Shown here: in pieces, positions 41,941-50,619 of the stretch | Layout of the letters: every line of letters starts with the position of its first letter | Numbering within the stretch: the stretch's first letter is position 1 | Source of the DNA: Kaistia granuli DSM 23481 | Lineage (GTDB): Bacteria; Pseudomonadota; Alphaproteobacteria; Rhizobiales; Kaistiaceae | Direction: 5' to 3' | Length of the DNA stretch: 64,000 bases | Assembly (NCBI RefSeq): GCF_000380505.1 | Contig: NZ_AQYH01000005.1 | Location: forward strand, 186,001-250,000 | Made by a program: the position numbers and the translations under genes | The notes under the pieces: model-generated | What the model was told of the DNA's origin: nothing | Database searches by the model: none | Seen by the model: only the letters and a program-made list of their open reading frames with translations

Positions 41941-42369
41941 TTAGTCGCGAACGCCGATCTCGATCTTGCGGACGATCCGTTCCGGCGTCGGCCGGGCCAG
42001 GTCGATGGCAAGCAGTCCATCTTTCAACTCCGCCGAGATGATCTCGATCCCGTCGGCCAGCACGAAGGTCTTCTGGAACTGTCGTGCGGCGATGCCACGG
42101 TGAAGGTAGATCCGCTCGCGTTCGTCAGACTGGCGACCGCGAATGACGAGTTGATTCTCTTCCACGGTCACCTCCAGCGCCTCGCGGCTGAAGCCGGCGA
42201 CGGCAAGCGTGATCCGTAGACATTCATCGCGCATGTCGGTCTTGGTTATCCGCTCGATATTATAGGGCGGATAGCCATCGCCCGACGCTTTCGCGACCCG
42301 ATCGAGAGCTCGTTCGATCTCGTCGAATCCGAGAAGCAACGGACTGGAGAACGCAGAAACGCGCGACAT
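41941..42369 (-). CDS. Small heat-shock protein, Hsp20 family
   Basis: A 142-residue alpha-crystallin-type chaperone. The N terminus (MSRVSAFSSPLLLGFDEIERALDRVAK) and the alpha-crystallin domain (YPPYNIERI through VEENQLVIRGRQ and YLHRGIAARQFQKTFVLADGI) match the IbpA/HspD group of rhizobia. ATG 42369 with AAAGGA upstream is preferred over the TTG two codons earlier. It forms large oligomers that hold unfolding proteins. The upstream region shows no convincing RNA thermometer to me. Confidence 0.9.
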   Translation of the reverse strand: MSRVSAFSSPLLLGFDEIERALDRVAKASGDGYPPYNIERITKTDMRDECLRITLAVAGFSREALEVTVEENQLVIRGRQSDERERIYLHRGIAARQFQKTFVLADGIEIISAELKDGLLAIDLARPTPERIVRKIEIGVRD

Positions 42370-42522
42370 CCACAAAGTCCTTTCACTAAGCGACCTTGTA
42401 ACCGGACCCTCGAAGAGGCATCCGTCGGGACTATTCCCGTGGCCCCAATATGGTTGTCCCCGAAGCCGGCTTCAAGAACAGCGGCGGCGGATCGTCGATG
42501 GACCGATCCGGGACGGCGAAAG

Positions 42523-43542
42523 TCAGGGTTTCTCCCAGTTCCCCGACTGCTCCGAGCGGAACAACGCGTCGAGAACGGCCATGTTGGCGAGCGCGTCGTT
42601 GAGCCCGAACTCCCAGGGGCCCGTCCCGCGCACGGCGCGCGAGAACGCCTCCGCCTGCAGCGCATACTGGTCGACGGGCGGGAAGACGATCGTCTCGACC
42701 GGCTGGCCGGGGCCATGCACGTCGACCGTGATCTTCGATTTCTCGTCGGTCGGGGCGGAGAAGGGTGTCTCCATCTCGATCCGCCCCTCGGTGCCGACGA
42801 TGCCGACGCGCTGATGGCGGAAGGCCTGGGTCGAGAGCTGGGCGCTGAACTGCCGGCCGCCGCCGAAATCGGCTGTTATCGCGGCTGAGCGGTCCGTCCG
42901 CATGGCCGGGTCGCGGTCGACCAGCGCCATCACGCGGACCGGCTCGGCGTCGAAGATCAGCCGCGCCGAGGCGATCGCGTAGCAGCCGATGTCGAGCAGG
43001 GCGCCGCCGCCCGTCTCCGGCCGGTTGCGGATGTTGGCGGGATCGACATTGAGGAAGGAGAAGAAGGTCTGCACCGCGCGCACCGGGCCGATGCGGCCGG
43101 AGGCGACGATCCTCGCCACCTCGTGCCATTGCGGATGGTGGCGGATCATGAAGGCCTCGCCGATCAGCACGCCTGGCGGCGCCGCCTTCAGGCGGAGCGC
43201 GTCGGCGAGATCGAGGCCGATCGGCTTCTCGCAGAGCACATGCTTGCCCTTTTCCGCCGCGGCCAGCGTAGTCTCGACATGCAGATGGTTGGGCAGCGCA
43301 TTGTAGATGGCGTCGATCTCGGGGTCGTCGATCAGTTCCTGGTAGGAGCCATAGGCGCGCGGAATGTCGAATGCGGCGGCGAAATTGCGGGCATTTTCGA
43401 GCGAGCGCGAGGCGACGGCGTCGATCCGGGTCGAGGCGCTCTTCAGCATCGCCGGCACGACGCGCTGGCGCGCGATGCGAGCCGTGCTCAGAATGCCCCA
43501 GCGGACTTTCTCCGTCGCCGGCTCGCCTGCGAGGTGGCTCAT
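42523..43542 (-). CDS. Gfo/Idh/MocA family oxidoreductase
   Basis: A 339-residue NAD(P)-dependent dehydrogenase. The Rossmann part begins VRWGILSTARIARQRVVPAM, and the family signature HVLCEKPIGLDLADAL holds the catalytic Lys (EKP). IGCYAIASARLIF and GRIEMETPFSAPTDE belong to the C-terminal sheet. The ATG at 43542 is preceded by GGAGGGAG. Members act on sugars, inositols or bile-pigment-like substrates; the sequence does not show which. It is divergent from the exonuclease gene. Confidence 0.85.
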   Translation of the reverse strand: MSHLAGEPATEKVRWGILSTARIARQRVVPAMLKSASTRIDAVASRSLENARNFAAAFDIPRAYGSYQELIDDPEIDAIYNALPNHLHVETTLAAAEKGKHVLCEKPIGLDLADALRLKAAPPGVLIGEAFMIRHHPQWHEVARIVASGRIGPVRAVQTFFSFLNVDPANIRNRPETGGGALLDIGCYAIASARLIFDAEPVRVMALVDRDPAMRTDRSAAITADFGGGRQFSAQLSTQAFRHQRVGIVGTEGRIEMETPFSAPTDEKSKITVDVHGPGQPVETIVFPPVDQYALQAEAFSRAVRGTGPWEFGLNDALANMAVLDALFRSEQSGNWEKP

Positions 43543-43668
43543 CGATGTCGTCTCCCTCCGCATCGCCGGACATGCGATCCTGTCGGCTGTGACCTGCGTC
43601 ATTGCAGAAGTCGACATGCTTCGTTAGGAAAACGCAAACGCTTCCGGCATCTGAGGAATTTTTCTGTC

Positions 43669-44283
43669 ATGACGATCCGTCTGCATCGCGGCGACCTGCC
43701 CGATCTCGCCCGCTATGGCGCGTCGGTTGCGATCGACACCGAAACGCTGGGGCTCAATCCGCACCGTGACCGGCTCTGCGTCGTGCAGCTTTCCGCCGGC
43801 GACGGCTCGGCCGACGTCGTGCAGATCGCGCCCGGCCAGAAAGAGGCGCCGAACCTGGTCAGGCTCCTGACCGACCCGGCCGTCACCAAGATCTTTCACT
43901 TCGCCCGTTTCGATGTCGCTGTGCTCGGCAACGCCTTCGGCATCACGGTCGATCCGATCTATTGCACCAAGATCGCCTCGCGCCTGACCCGCACCTATAC
44001 CGACCGGCACGGTCTCAAGGACCTGGTCAAGGAGCTGCTCGACGTCGACCTGTCGAAGCAGCAGCAGAGCTCGGACTGGGCGGCGGAGAAGCTGACCGAG
44101 GCGCAGCTCGCCTACGCGGCGTCCGACGTGCTCTACCTGCACGGCCTCAAGGCCAAGCTGGACGAGCGGCTGGCGCGCGAAAACCGAACCGAGCTGGCGG
44201 AGGCCTGCTTCCGCTTCCTGCCGACCCGCGCGGCACTCGATCTTGCAGGCTGGCCGGAAGAGGATATCTTCGCGCATTCCTGA
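43669..44283 (+). CDS. Ribonuclease D-like 3'-5' exonuclease
   Basis: A 204-residue single-domain DEDDy exonuclease. Exo I is VAIDTETLGL, Exo II is IFHFARFDVAVLG and Exo III is AQLAYAASDVLYLHGLK with the Tyr/Asp pair. Full-length RNase D has two further HRDC domains, which are missing here, as usual for the short alphaproteobacterial form. It processes or degrades structured RNA such as tRNA precursors. A TGAGGA site precedes the ATG. lptC follows after 115 nt on the same strand. Confidence 0.87.
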   Translation: MTIRLHRGDLPDLARYGASVAIDTETLGLNPHRDRLCVVQLSAGDGSADVVQIAPGQKEAPNLVRLLTDPAVTKIFHFARFDVAVLGNAFGITVDPIYCTKIASRLTRTYTDRHGLKDLVKELLDVDLSKQQQSSDWAAEKLTEAQLAYAASDVLYLHGLKAKLDERLARENRTELAEACFRFLPTRAALDLAGWPEEDIFAHS

Positions 44284-44398
44284 GGGGCTTCGGCGCATTT
44301 TGCCGCGCGTCTTGGTTCGCGCCGCGAAATATCCATATAGGTAGCGCCTGTGACGCGGGCCCGAAGTGACGTGTAGTCGACATGAGAGCAGAGACGGC

Positions 44399-45106
44399 AT
44401 GAGAGCGACGACTGACCCCAGCTGGTCAGCCCCTGGCCCCGGACAGTTCGATGACCGTGACGGCGTCGATGCGCGCTACCGCGCGGCCCGGCGCCATAGT
44501 GTTTTCGTCCGTATCCTGAAGATTGCGCTGCCGACGATCAGCCTGGTCGCCGCCGGCGGCTTCTTCCTGTTCACCTATTTCGTGCCGGACCTGCCGGAGG
44601 GCGTCTCCTTCGGTTCCATCGACGTCACCAACAATGCGGTTGTGATGGAGAGCCCGCATGTCTCGGGCTACACCAACAATGGCCGCGCCTACGAGCTGAA
44701 GGCCGACCGGGCCGAGCAGTCGCTGGAAAATACCAAGGTTGTCACGCTGCAGAAGATTGGCGCCACCATAGGCCTCGGCAATGAGGATACCGCGAAGGTC
44801 GACGCCACGACCGGCACCTATTATGCCGACACGCAGCGTCTGTTCCTCGACAAGGCGATCAAGCTGAAGACGTCGACCGGCATCGACGGAACGCTGGAAA
44901 ATGCCGATATCGACATGAAGGCGGGGACGATGCGCTCCGACAAGCCGATCGATTTCAGCGCCCAGGGCAGCCGCATCCAGGCGAACAGCGTCGAAGTACA
45001 GGACCGCGGCAAGCGTGTTATGTTTCGGAATGGGGTAAAGGTGACGTATACAACCCCTGACGACTCGACTTCCCCGCAGCCCGCCGCACCTTCGGTGATC
45101 GAATGA
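44399..45106 (+). CDS. lptC: LPS export protein LptC
   Basis: A 235-residue bitopic inner-membrane protein: an N-terminal cytoplasmic tail, one membrane helix (about 42-62, LKIALPTISLVAAGGFFLF) and a periplasmic beta-jellyroll (YELKADRAEQSLENTKVVTLQKIGA; IDFSAQGSRIQANSVEVQDRGKRVMF). It links the LptBFG transporter to LptA in LPS transport. It overlaps lptA by 4 nt, and the order lptC-lptA-lptB-rpoN is typical. Confidence 0.9.
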   Translation: MRATTDPSWSAPGPGQFDDRDGVDARYRAARRHSVFVRILKIALPTISLVAAGGFFLFTYFVPDLPEGVSFGSIDVTNNAVVMESPHVSGYTNNGRAYELKADRAEQSLENTKVVTLQKIGATIGLGNEDTAKVDATTGTYYADTQRLFLDKAIKLKTSTGIDGTLENADIDMKAGTMRSDKPIDFSAQGSRIQANSVEVQDRGKRVMFRNGVKVTYTTPDDSTSPQPAAPSVIE

Positions 45107-45744
45107 CAAGATTGTCCCACCGCCGTCTTCTCCTTGCCCTGGCGTTCCTGCCGATGGCCTTCGGCGCCGTCGAGGCGCGGGCGCAGTCCTCCGCTGATCT
45201 GTTCAAGGGCTTCCAGACCGGCCAGAAGGGCCCGGTCAATGTCGAGGCGGATTCGCTCGACGTCGTCGAGAAGGACGGCCAGCGGATCTCGACCTTCACC
45301 GGCAACGTCACCGTGACGCGCGGCGACAGCGTGCTGAAGGCCGGCAAGATCTCGATCTACTCCGCCGGCTCCAAGCCGGCCGCCGGCGCCGATGCCAAGG
45401 ATGCGGCCAAGGATGGCGCCAAGCCGGCTGCCGCCAAGGAAGAGCCGTCGGCGCTGGAAGGCACGCTTCCCGGTGCCGGAAGCTTCACCCGCATCGAGGC
45501 GAGCGGCAAGGTCTATGTGAATTCCGGCCAGCAGACCGCGACCGGCGACAATGCCGTCGTCGACATGGTCGGCAAGCTGGTGACGCTCACCGGCAATGTC
45601 GTGCTGAGCCAGGGTCCGAACGTCATCACCGGCAACAAGCTGACCTGGGACATGACGACCGGTCGCGCCCGCGTTGACCAGACGCCGGGTGCCCGCATCC
45701 GCGGCATTTTCACGCCGGGCTCCGCCCCGGGCAAGACGCCCTGA
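45103..45744 (+). CDS. lptA: LPS export protein LptA
   Basis: A 213-residue periplasmic protein with signal peptide (cleavage after ARA). The OstA-like jellyroll blocks are [21 protein letters not shown], then [15 protein letters not shown], and later [28 protein letters not shown] Lys/Ala-rich insertion (about residues 90-115) separates two strands. LptA bridges the periplasm for LPS. It begins in a 4-nt overlap with lptC. Confidence 0.9.
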   Translation: MTRLSHRRLLLALAFLPMAFGAVEARAQSSADLFKGFQTGQKGPVNVEADSLDVVEKDGQRISTFTGNVTVTRGDSVLKAGKISIYSAGSKPAAGADAKDAAKDGAKPAAAKEEPSALEGTLPGAGSFTRIEASGKVYVNSGQQTATGDNAVVDMVGKLVTLTGNVVLSQGPNVITGNKLTWDMTTGRARVDQTPGARIRGIFTPGSAPGKTP

Positions 45745-45829
45745 GCGCACTTGCCGTCGAACGGGTCCCGTCCGGGATCAGCCTGAGGACAGGGTCCGGC
45801 CGCGCGCCGGACCATCGCACGGAGCGCCG

Positions 45830-46654
45830 GTGATTTTTTCGCGCCTTTTCAACAGTGGGTCGACGGCTCCGGCCGCAGCGGCACGCGAAGCCGAGCCGCA
45901 GGCGACCCGCTATGTCCAGGATGCCGGAGGGCCGGGCTGGCTCGTCGCGCATGGCCTTGGCAAGAGCTATCGCCGTCGCCGCGTCGTGCATTCGGCCAGC
46001 CTCGCCGTGGCGCGGGGCGAGGCGGTCGGCCTGCTCGGGCCGAACGGCGCCGGCAAGACGACGATCTTCTACATGATCACCGGCCTCGTCGCCGCCGATC
46101 ACGGCCGCATCGAGCTCGACGGCAATGACGTCACGCAGATGCCGATGTATCGGCGCGCCCGGCTTGGCATCGGCTATCTGCCTCAGGAAACCTCGATTTT
46201 CCGTGGCATGACGGTCGAACAGAACATCAAGGCCGTGCTCGAGGTGGTCGAGCCGGACCGCCACAAACGCGAAGAGGAACTCGATTCGCTGCTGGCCGAG
46301 TTCCACATCAGCCATCTGCGCAAATCGCCCGCCATCGCGCTTTCGGGCGGCGAGCGCCGGCGCTGCGAGATCGCCAGGGCATTGGCCAGCCGGCCGGCCT
46401 TCATGCTGCTCGACGAGCCCTTCGCCGGCATCGATCCGATCGCCGTCGGCGACATCCAGACGCTGGTCCGCCACCTGACCCAGCGCGGCATCGGCGTGCT
46501 GATCACCGACCACAATGTGCGCGAGACGCTCGGCCTGATTGACCGTGCCTACATCATCCATGCCGGCGAGGTGTTGATGGAAGGGCGGCCGGAGGACATC
46601 GTCGCCAGCCCCGACGTGCGCCGGCTCTACCTCGGAGAGCAGTTTACGCTTTGA
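45830..46654 (+). CDS. lptB: LPS export ATPase LptB (GTG start)
   Basis: A 274-residue ABC ATPase. Walker A is GPNGAGKTT, signature [15 protein letters not shown], Walker [17 protein letters not shown] and the H-loop [27 protein letters not shown] is the LptB Q-loop. The GTG at 45830 with GGAG upstream adds about 35 residues before the family start, and no closer start with a ribosome-binding site is apparent. It drives LPS extraction with LptFG. rpoN follows after 89 nt. Confidence 0.92.
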   Translation: MIFSRLFNSGSTAPAAAAREAEPQATRYVQDAGGPGWLVAHGLGKSYRRRRVVHSASLAVARGEAVGLLGPNGAGKTTIFYMITGLVAADHGRIELDGNDVTQMPMYRRARLGIGYLPQETSIFRGMTVEQNIKAVLEVVEPDRHKREEELDSLLAEFHISHLRKSPAIALSGGERRRCEIARALASRPAFMLLDEPFAGIDPIAVGDIQTLVRHLTQRGIGVLITDHNVRETLGLIDRAYIIHAGEVLMEGRPEDIVASPDVRRLYLGEQFTL

Positions 46655-46743
46655 TGGCGGCCCGCCATGCGATACCAAAAGGCTGAAATAAGCAAGTCTT
46701 GTACCAAGGCTTGCCGCGCCGCATTGGGACCCGCCGCCGAAGC

Positions 46744-48291
46744 ATGGCTCTTTCACAGAAACTCCTGCTGAGGCAGAGCCAGTCGCTGGTGATGACGCCG
46801 CAGCTGATGCAAGCCATCAAGCTGCTCCAGCTCTCCAATCTCGACCTCGTCGCCTATGTCGATGCCGAGCTCGAGCGCAATCCGCTGCTCGAGCGCGACG
46901 AGCGCGACGGCCTGGCCGGCATCGCCCTGCCGTCGGAGAGCGGCGCCGACGCGGCCGAGGACCTCGCCAGCGCCAGGGATGTCGCCGAGGAGCGGCCGGA
47001 CTGGCTGGAGACCCGGCTGGAGGTGTCGCCGGACGCCATCGCCGAGCGTCTCGACACCGATCTCGCCAATGTCTTTCCCGATGATCATGGCGCCGCCGCC
47101 GGCGAGGCCGCGGCCATGCCGCCGGTCGACCCCTGGTCGATGCCGTCGGAGCGCCACGCGGTCAGCAGCGACGACTACAATCTCGAGGCCTTCGTCGCCG
47201 AGCAGCGTTCGCTGGCCGGCCTGCTCGGCGACCAGCTCGGCCTCGCCGTCACCGATCCGATGCGCCGGCTGATCGGCCAGGCGCTGATCGACGAGGTCGA
47301 CGAGGCTGGCTACATGCGCGGCAGCGTCGACGCCATCGCGTCGCGCCTGGGCGCCCCGGTGGCCGAGGTGGAGGCGGTGCTGGCGATCCTGCAGAGCTTC
47401 GAGCCGGCCGGCGTCTGCGGCCGCGATCTGGCCGAGTGCCTGGCGATCCAGCTCCGCGAGCGGGATCGGCTCGATCCGGCCATGGCGACGCTGGTCCGGC
47501 ATCTGGATCTCGTCGCGCGGCGCGATTTCGCCCTGCTGCGGCGGCTCTGCGGCGTCGACGACGAGGATCTCGCCGACATGCTGCGCGAGCTGCGCGCGCT
47601 CGATCCCAAGCCCGGCAGCGCCTTCGGCTCGGCCCCGATCCAGCCGGTGGTGCCGGATGTCGTGGTGCGGGCGGCGCCGGACGGCAGCTGGCGCATCGAC
47701 CTGAACGCCGACACGCTGCCGCGCGTCCTGGTCAACCAGAGCTACTACGCCACCGTGGCACGCCGCTCGAAGGGCGAGGATCGCGCCTATCTGACCGATT
47801 GCCTGCAGACCGCCAACTGGCTGGTGAAGAGCCTCGACCAGCGCGCCAAGACGATCCTGAAGGTGGCGACCGAGATCGTCCGCCAGCAGGACGCCTTCCT
47901 TGCCCATGGCGTCGCACATCTCCGGCCGCTCAACCTGAAGACCGTCGCCGAGGCGATCGCCATGCACGAGTCGACCGTGTCGCGCGTCACCTCGAACAAG
48001 TACATGGCGACGCCGCGCGGCGTGTTCGAACTGAAATATTTCTTCACCGCCTCGATTGCCTCTTCCGAGGGCGGCGAGGCCCATTCCGCCGAGGCGGTGC
48101 GCCACCGCATCAAGGCACTGATCGACGCGGAAGCGGTGGAGGATGTTCTTTCCGACGACGCGCTGGTCAAAATCTTGCGTGATGGCGGCATCGACATTGC
48201 CCGACGCACGGTCGCCAAGTACCGCGAAGCGTTGCGGATTCCGTCTTCGGTGCAAAGACGGCGCGAAAAGCAAGCCCTTCTCGTGACTTAA
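46744..48291 (+). CDS. rpoN: RNA polymerase sigma-54 factor
   Basis: A 515-residue sigma factor. Region I (SQKLLLRQSQSLVMTPQLMQAIKLLQLSNLDL) is rich in Leu/Gln and contacts activators; an acidic region II follows; the core-binding domain and HTH lead to the RpoN box ARRTVAKYREALRIPS near the C terminus. All parts are intact. It directs activator-dependent transcription (nitrogen and other regulons). The position between lptB and hpf is the typical order. Confidence 0.95.
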   Translation: MALSQKLLLRQSQSLVMTPQLMQAIKLLQLSNLDLVAYVDAELERNPLLERDERDGLAGIALPSESGADAAEDLASARDVAEERPDWLETRLEVSPDAIAERLDTDLANVFPDDHGAAAGEAAAMPPVDPWSMPSERHAVSSDDYNLEAFVAEQRSLAGLLGDQLGLAVTDPMRRLIGQALIDEVDEAGYMRGSVDAIASRLGAPVAEVEAVLAILQSFEPAGVCGRDLAECLAIQLRERDRLDPAMATLVRHLDLVARRDFALLRRLCGVDDEDLADMLRELRALDPKPGSAFGSAPIQPVVPDVVVRAAPDGSWRIDLNADTLPRVLVNQSYYATVARRSKGEDRAYLTDCLQTANWLVKSLDQRAKTILKVATEIVRQQDAFLAHGVAHLRPLNLKTVAEAIAMHESTVSRVTSNKYMATPRGVFELKYFFTASIASSEGGEAHSAEAVRHRIKALIDAEAVEDVLSDDALVKILRDGGIDIARRTVAKYREALRIPSSVQRRREKQALLVT

Positions 48292-48565
48292 AGTTTAGGC
48301 GCCTACCCTTGCCTTGGGCTCGACGGATGACCAAGTCCAAGACATGATGGCGCCTGCCGGGAGCGGTTTCTTGACTTCCCGGCACGCTGTCACTAGAAGG
48401 GCGCGGCGCCAATGGCGGCCGGGGCCTCTGAGCCGGAGAAGCCCGGTTCGAAGTCTGGTAGGCCTTGGAAGAGCCGGAACGCGACGTGCCCGACGAGGCC
48501 TGCTCGACGTCTAGGCGGTGGGCGAGCCTCGGATCGCAACGACGACCAAGGGGTACGAGAAGTCC

Positions 48566-49165
48566 ATGTCTCTGCGCATCTCCGGTAAGAATATCGAAAT
48601 CAGCGACGCCTACCGCACGCATGTGGAAGGCCGGCTAGGCGACGCGATTGGGAAATATTTTGTTGGCGGCTATTCGGGGCGCGTGGTCCTCGAGCGCGAT
48701 GGAACGGGCTATCGCGTCGATTGCGCTTTGCATCTCGATAGTGGCGCTGATCTCCACGCCGAAGGACGTGGCCACGAGATTTATCCGACCTTCGAGCAGG
48801 CGGCGGAGCGGATCGAGAAACAGTTGCGGCGCTACAAGCGCAAGCTGAAGGATCATCACTACTACGACCAGCGCAACGGCGCGGCGGATGCGGAGGCGAG
48901 CTATACGGTGCTCGCGGCGACGCCGGACGAGGACGAAGAGCTGGCGGTAGACTACAAGCCCATGGTGATTGCCGAGGAAACCAAGGCCCTGCGGATGATG
49001 TCCGTCTCGGGCGCGGTGATGGCCATGGATCTCGCAGAATCGCAGGTCGTCGTGTTTCGACACGCTGGCCATGGCGGCGTCAACGTCGTCTACCGTCGTC
49101 GTGACGGCAATATTGGGTGGATCGACCCGGCCCAGGCCGGCAAAGGGGATTCCGTCGGTAGTTAA
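48566..49165 (+). CDS. hpf: Ribosome hibernation promoting factor, long form
   Basis: A 199-residue protein. The N-terminal domain (LRISGKNIEISDAYRTHVEGRLGDAI through RIEKQLRRYKRKLKDHH) binds the 30S decoding region, and the C-terminal domain (VVIAEETKALRMMSVSGAVMAMDLAESQVVVFRHA, then VNVVYRRRDGNIGWIDP) drives 100S dimer formation, so this is the long type. The 274-nt leader after rpoN suggests its own promoter. The start chosen matches the family; the longer frame upstream is not conserved in style. Confidence 0.92.
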   Translation: MSLRISGKNIEISDAYRTHVEGRLGDAIGKYFVGGYSGRVVLERDGTGYRVDCALHLDSGADLHAEGRGHEIYPTFEQAAERIEKQLRRYKRKLKDHHYYDQRNGAADAEASYTVLAATPDEDEELAVDYKPMVIAEETKALRMMSVSGAVMAMDLAESQVVVFRHAGHGGVNVVYRRRDGNIGWIDPAQAGKGDSVGS

Positions 49166-49266
49166 TTCCGCGTAAAGTCGGAAAGAGCTTTCGGCGCGCT
49201 CGGGGAGTGCGCCGAAACGACGGGTCTTAGACCAAAGGTTTGAACCGAGGCATTTTGAACCAAGTC

Positions 49267-49740
49267 ATGGACCTCAGTGATCTTATAAGCCTGGACGGCA
49301 TCGTCCCGGCCCTGAAAGCCAATGGCAAGAAGCAGGCGATTCAGGAACTGGCCGAAAAGGCCGCGAAACTGACCGGTCTCGACGAACGGCAGATCTTTGA
49401 CACCCTGCTGCAGCGTGAACGCCTTGGCTCGACCGGTGTCGGTAACGGCATCGCTATCCCGCATGGCAAGCTGGCGGCGCTGACGCGCATTCATGGCATC
49501 TTCGCCCGCCTGCCCAAGCCGATCGATTTCGAATCGCTTGATGACCAGCCGGTCGACCTGATCTTCCTGCTGCTGGCGCCGGAAAACGCCGGCGCGGACC
49601 ACCTGAAGGCGCTCGCCCGCATTGCCCGCCTGCTGCGCGAGCCCGGCCTCGCCAACAAGCTGCGCGCTTCCGGCGACCAGGCGGCCCTCTATGCCGTGCT
49701 GACGGAAAGCTGCACCGCGGCAAATGTCGTGACGGGCTGA
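49267..49740 (+). CDS. ptsN: Nitrogen PTS protein EIIA-Ntr
   Basis: A 157-residue EIIA domain of the fructose type. The phosphorylated His is in GNGIAIPHGKL. Other blocks are DLSDLISLDGIVPALKANGKKQAIQELA and DDQPVDLIFLLLAPENAGADHLKALARIARLL. It regulates potassium transport and metabolism and receives phosphate from PtsP via NPr, neither of which is in this window. It is separate from the dha-linked HPr and Enzyme I. The ATG at 49267 gives the canonical start. Confidence 0.92.
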   Translation: MDLSDLISLDGIVPALKANGKKQAIQELAEKAAKLTGLDERQIFDTLLQRERLGSTGVGNGIAIPHGKLAALTRIHGIFARLPKPIDFESLDDQPVDLIFLLLAPENAGADHLKALARIARLLREPGLANKLRASGDQAALYAVLTESCTAANVVTG

Positions 49741-49765
49741 CGCCACCGCAAAGTCGAGCTAGAGT

Positions 49766-49797
49766 GCCCCCGCGTGACTTTGGCGCGCGCCGGGGGC
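49766..49797 (+). terminator. Terminator-like hairpin after ptsN
   Basis: A GCCCCCG/CGGGGGC stem with a long loop and a short pyrimidine tail lies between ptsN and the DUF3833-like gene. The T run is poor, so termination is probably partial. Confidence 0.35.
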
Positions 49798-49803
49798 CTT
49801 TCC

Positions 49804-50361
49804 ATGAAGATCGTGCATAGTCTCGCCGGCCTGCTGATGCTTCTCGCATGCGATGCGGGCGGATCCGTGGTCGCGGCGGGACAAACGCTGGAAGAAGCGT
49901 TTCGCGGCCAGGCCACCGGCGTTGGCCGTTTCAAGAGCCGCATCGCCGGCGTCGATCGCGGCTTCGTCGTCACCACCAAGGGACGGCGCAGCGGCGAGCA
50001 CTTCATCCTCGACCAGGTCTTCCGCTTCGACAATGGCGCGATCGACCGCCGCACCTGGCGCTTCCGTCGCACTGGCCCCGATACCTATGTCGGCACGCGC
50101 CAGGACGTCGTCGGCGAGGCCGCCGTCCGTGTCGAGGACGACCGCATCCGCATGTCCTACGACCTGATCACGCGGGGCAAGGACGGCGGCAAGCTCCAGC
50201 TGCATTTCGAGGACACGATCCGGCGCACGGGCCGTGACACCATCACCAACAATGGTGTGATCTCGACGCTCGGCATGAAGGTCGGCTCGGTTGACGTCAC
50301 CTTCAAGCGCCAGAAGGTCGACCGCAAGCGCGGCCGCGTCCAGGAGACGGCCCGGCGATAG
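49804..50361 (+). CDS. DUF3833 family exported protein
   Basis: A 185-residue protein with an N-terminal signal (MKIVHSLAGLLMLLAC) that includes a Cys, so a lipoprotein or periplasmic form is possible. The domain GVGRFKSRIAGVDRGFVVTTKGRRSGEHFILDQVFRFDNGAIDRRTWRF, then RVEDDRIRMSYDLI, resembles DUF3833, a beta-rich lipocalin-like family. Its function is unknown. The ATG at 49804 lies 63 nt after ptsN. Confidence 0.72.
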   Translation: MKIVHSLAGLLMLLACDAGGSVVAAGQTLEEAFRGQATGVGRFKSRIAGVDRGFVVTTKGRRSGEHFILDQVFRFDNGAIDRRTWRFRRTGPDTYVGTRQDVVGEAAVRVEDDRIRMSYDLITRGKDGGKLQLHFEDTIRRTGRDTITNNGVISTLGMKVGSVDVTFKRQKVDRKRGRVQETARR

Positions 50362-50439
50362 GGCCGGCCATTCGGCTCCCTGAGGTCCAGGCTCGGTTCA
50401 AGCCTCTCCCTAGGGAAGGGCTTGGCTCCCACCGGGCTC

Positions 50440-50612
50440 CGAGGCGGCATACAGACCTCCGCAACGCGCCCCTCCTTCTGCCTCCCCCTTTTGGCGAGGG
50501 CGGGGTGGGGGTGTCACCTCGGTGCGGAGAACGATCTTCGAACCGTTTCTCTCGGAAGGGGCGGAGTCGGTACCCCCTCCCTAACCCTACCCACAAAGGG
50601 GAGGGGATGCCA
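50440..50612. repeat. Intergenic palindromic repeats near polA
   Basis: Several C-rich and G-rich blocks form inverted repeats; the clearest is CCCCCTCCC (50573-50581) with GGGGAGGGG (50598-50606). The CCCTCCC...GGGGAGGGG type is common as a short interspersed repeat in Rhizobiales genomes. It lies between the stop codons of converging genes and may end both messages. Confidence 0.6.
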
Positions 50613-50619
50613 GGTGGGG

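Noticed and set aside
42370-42450. RNA thermometer (ROSE or fourU type) ahead of hsp20
   Set aside because: The leader can fold, but the typical pairing to the ribosome-binding site with U-rich stretch is not seen.
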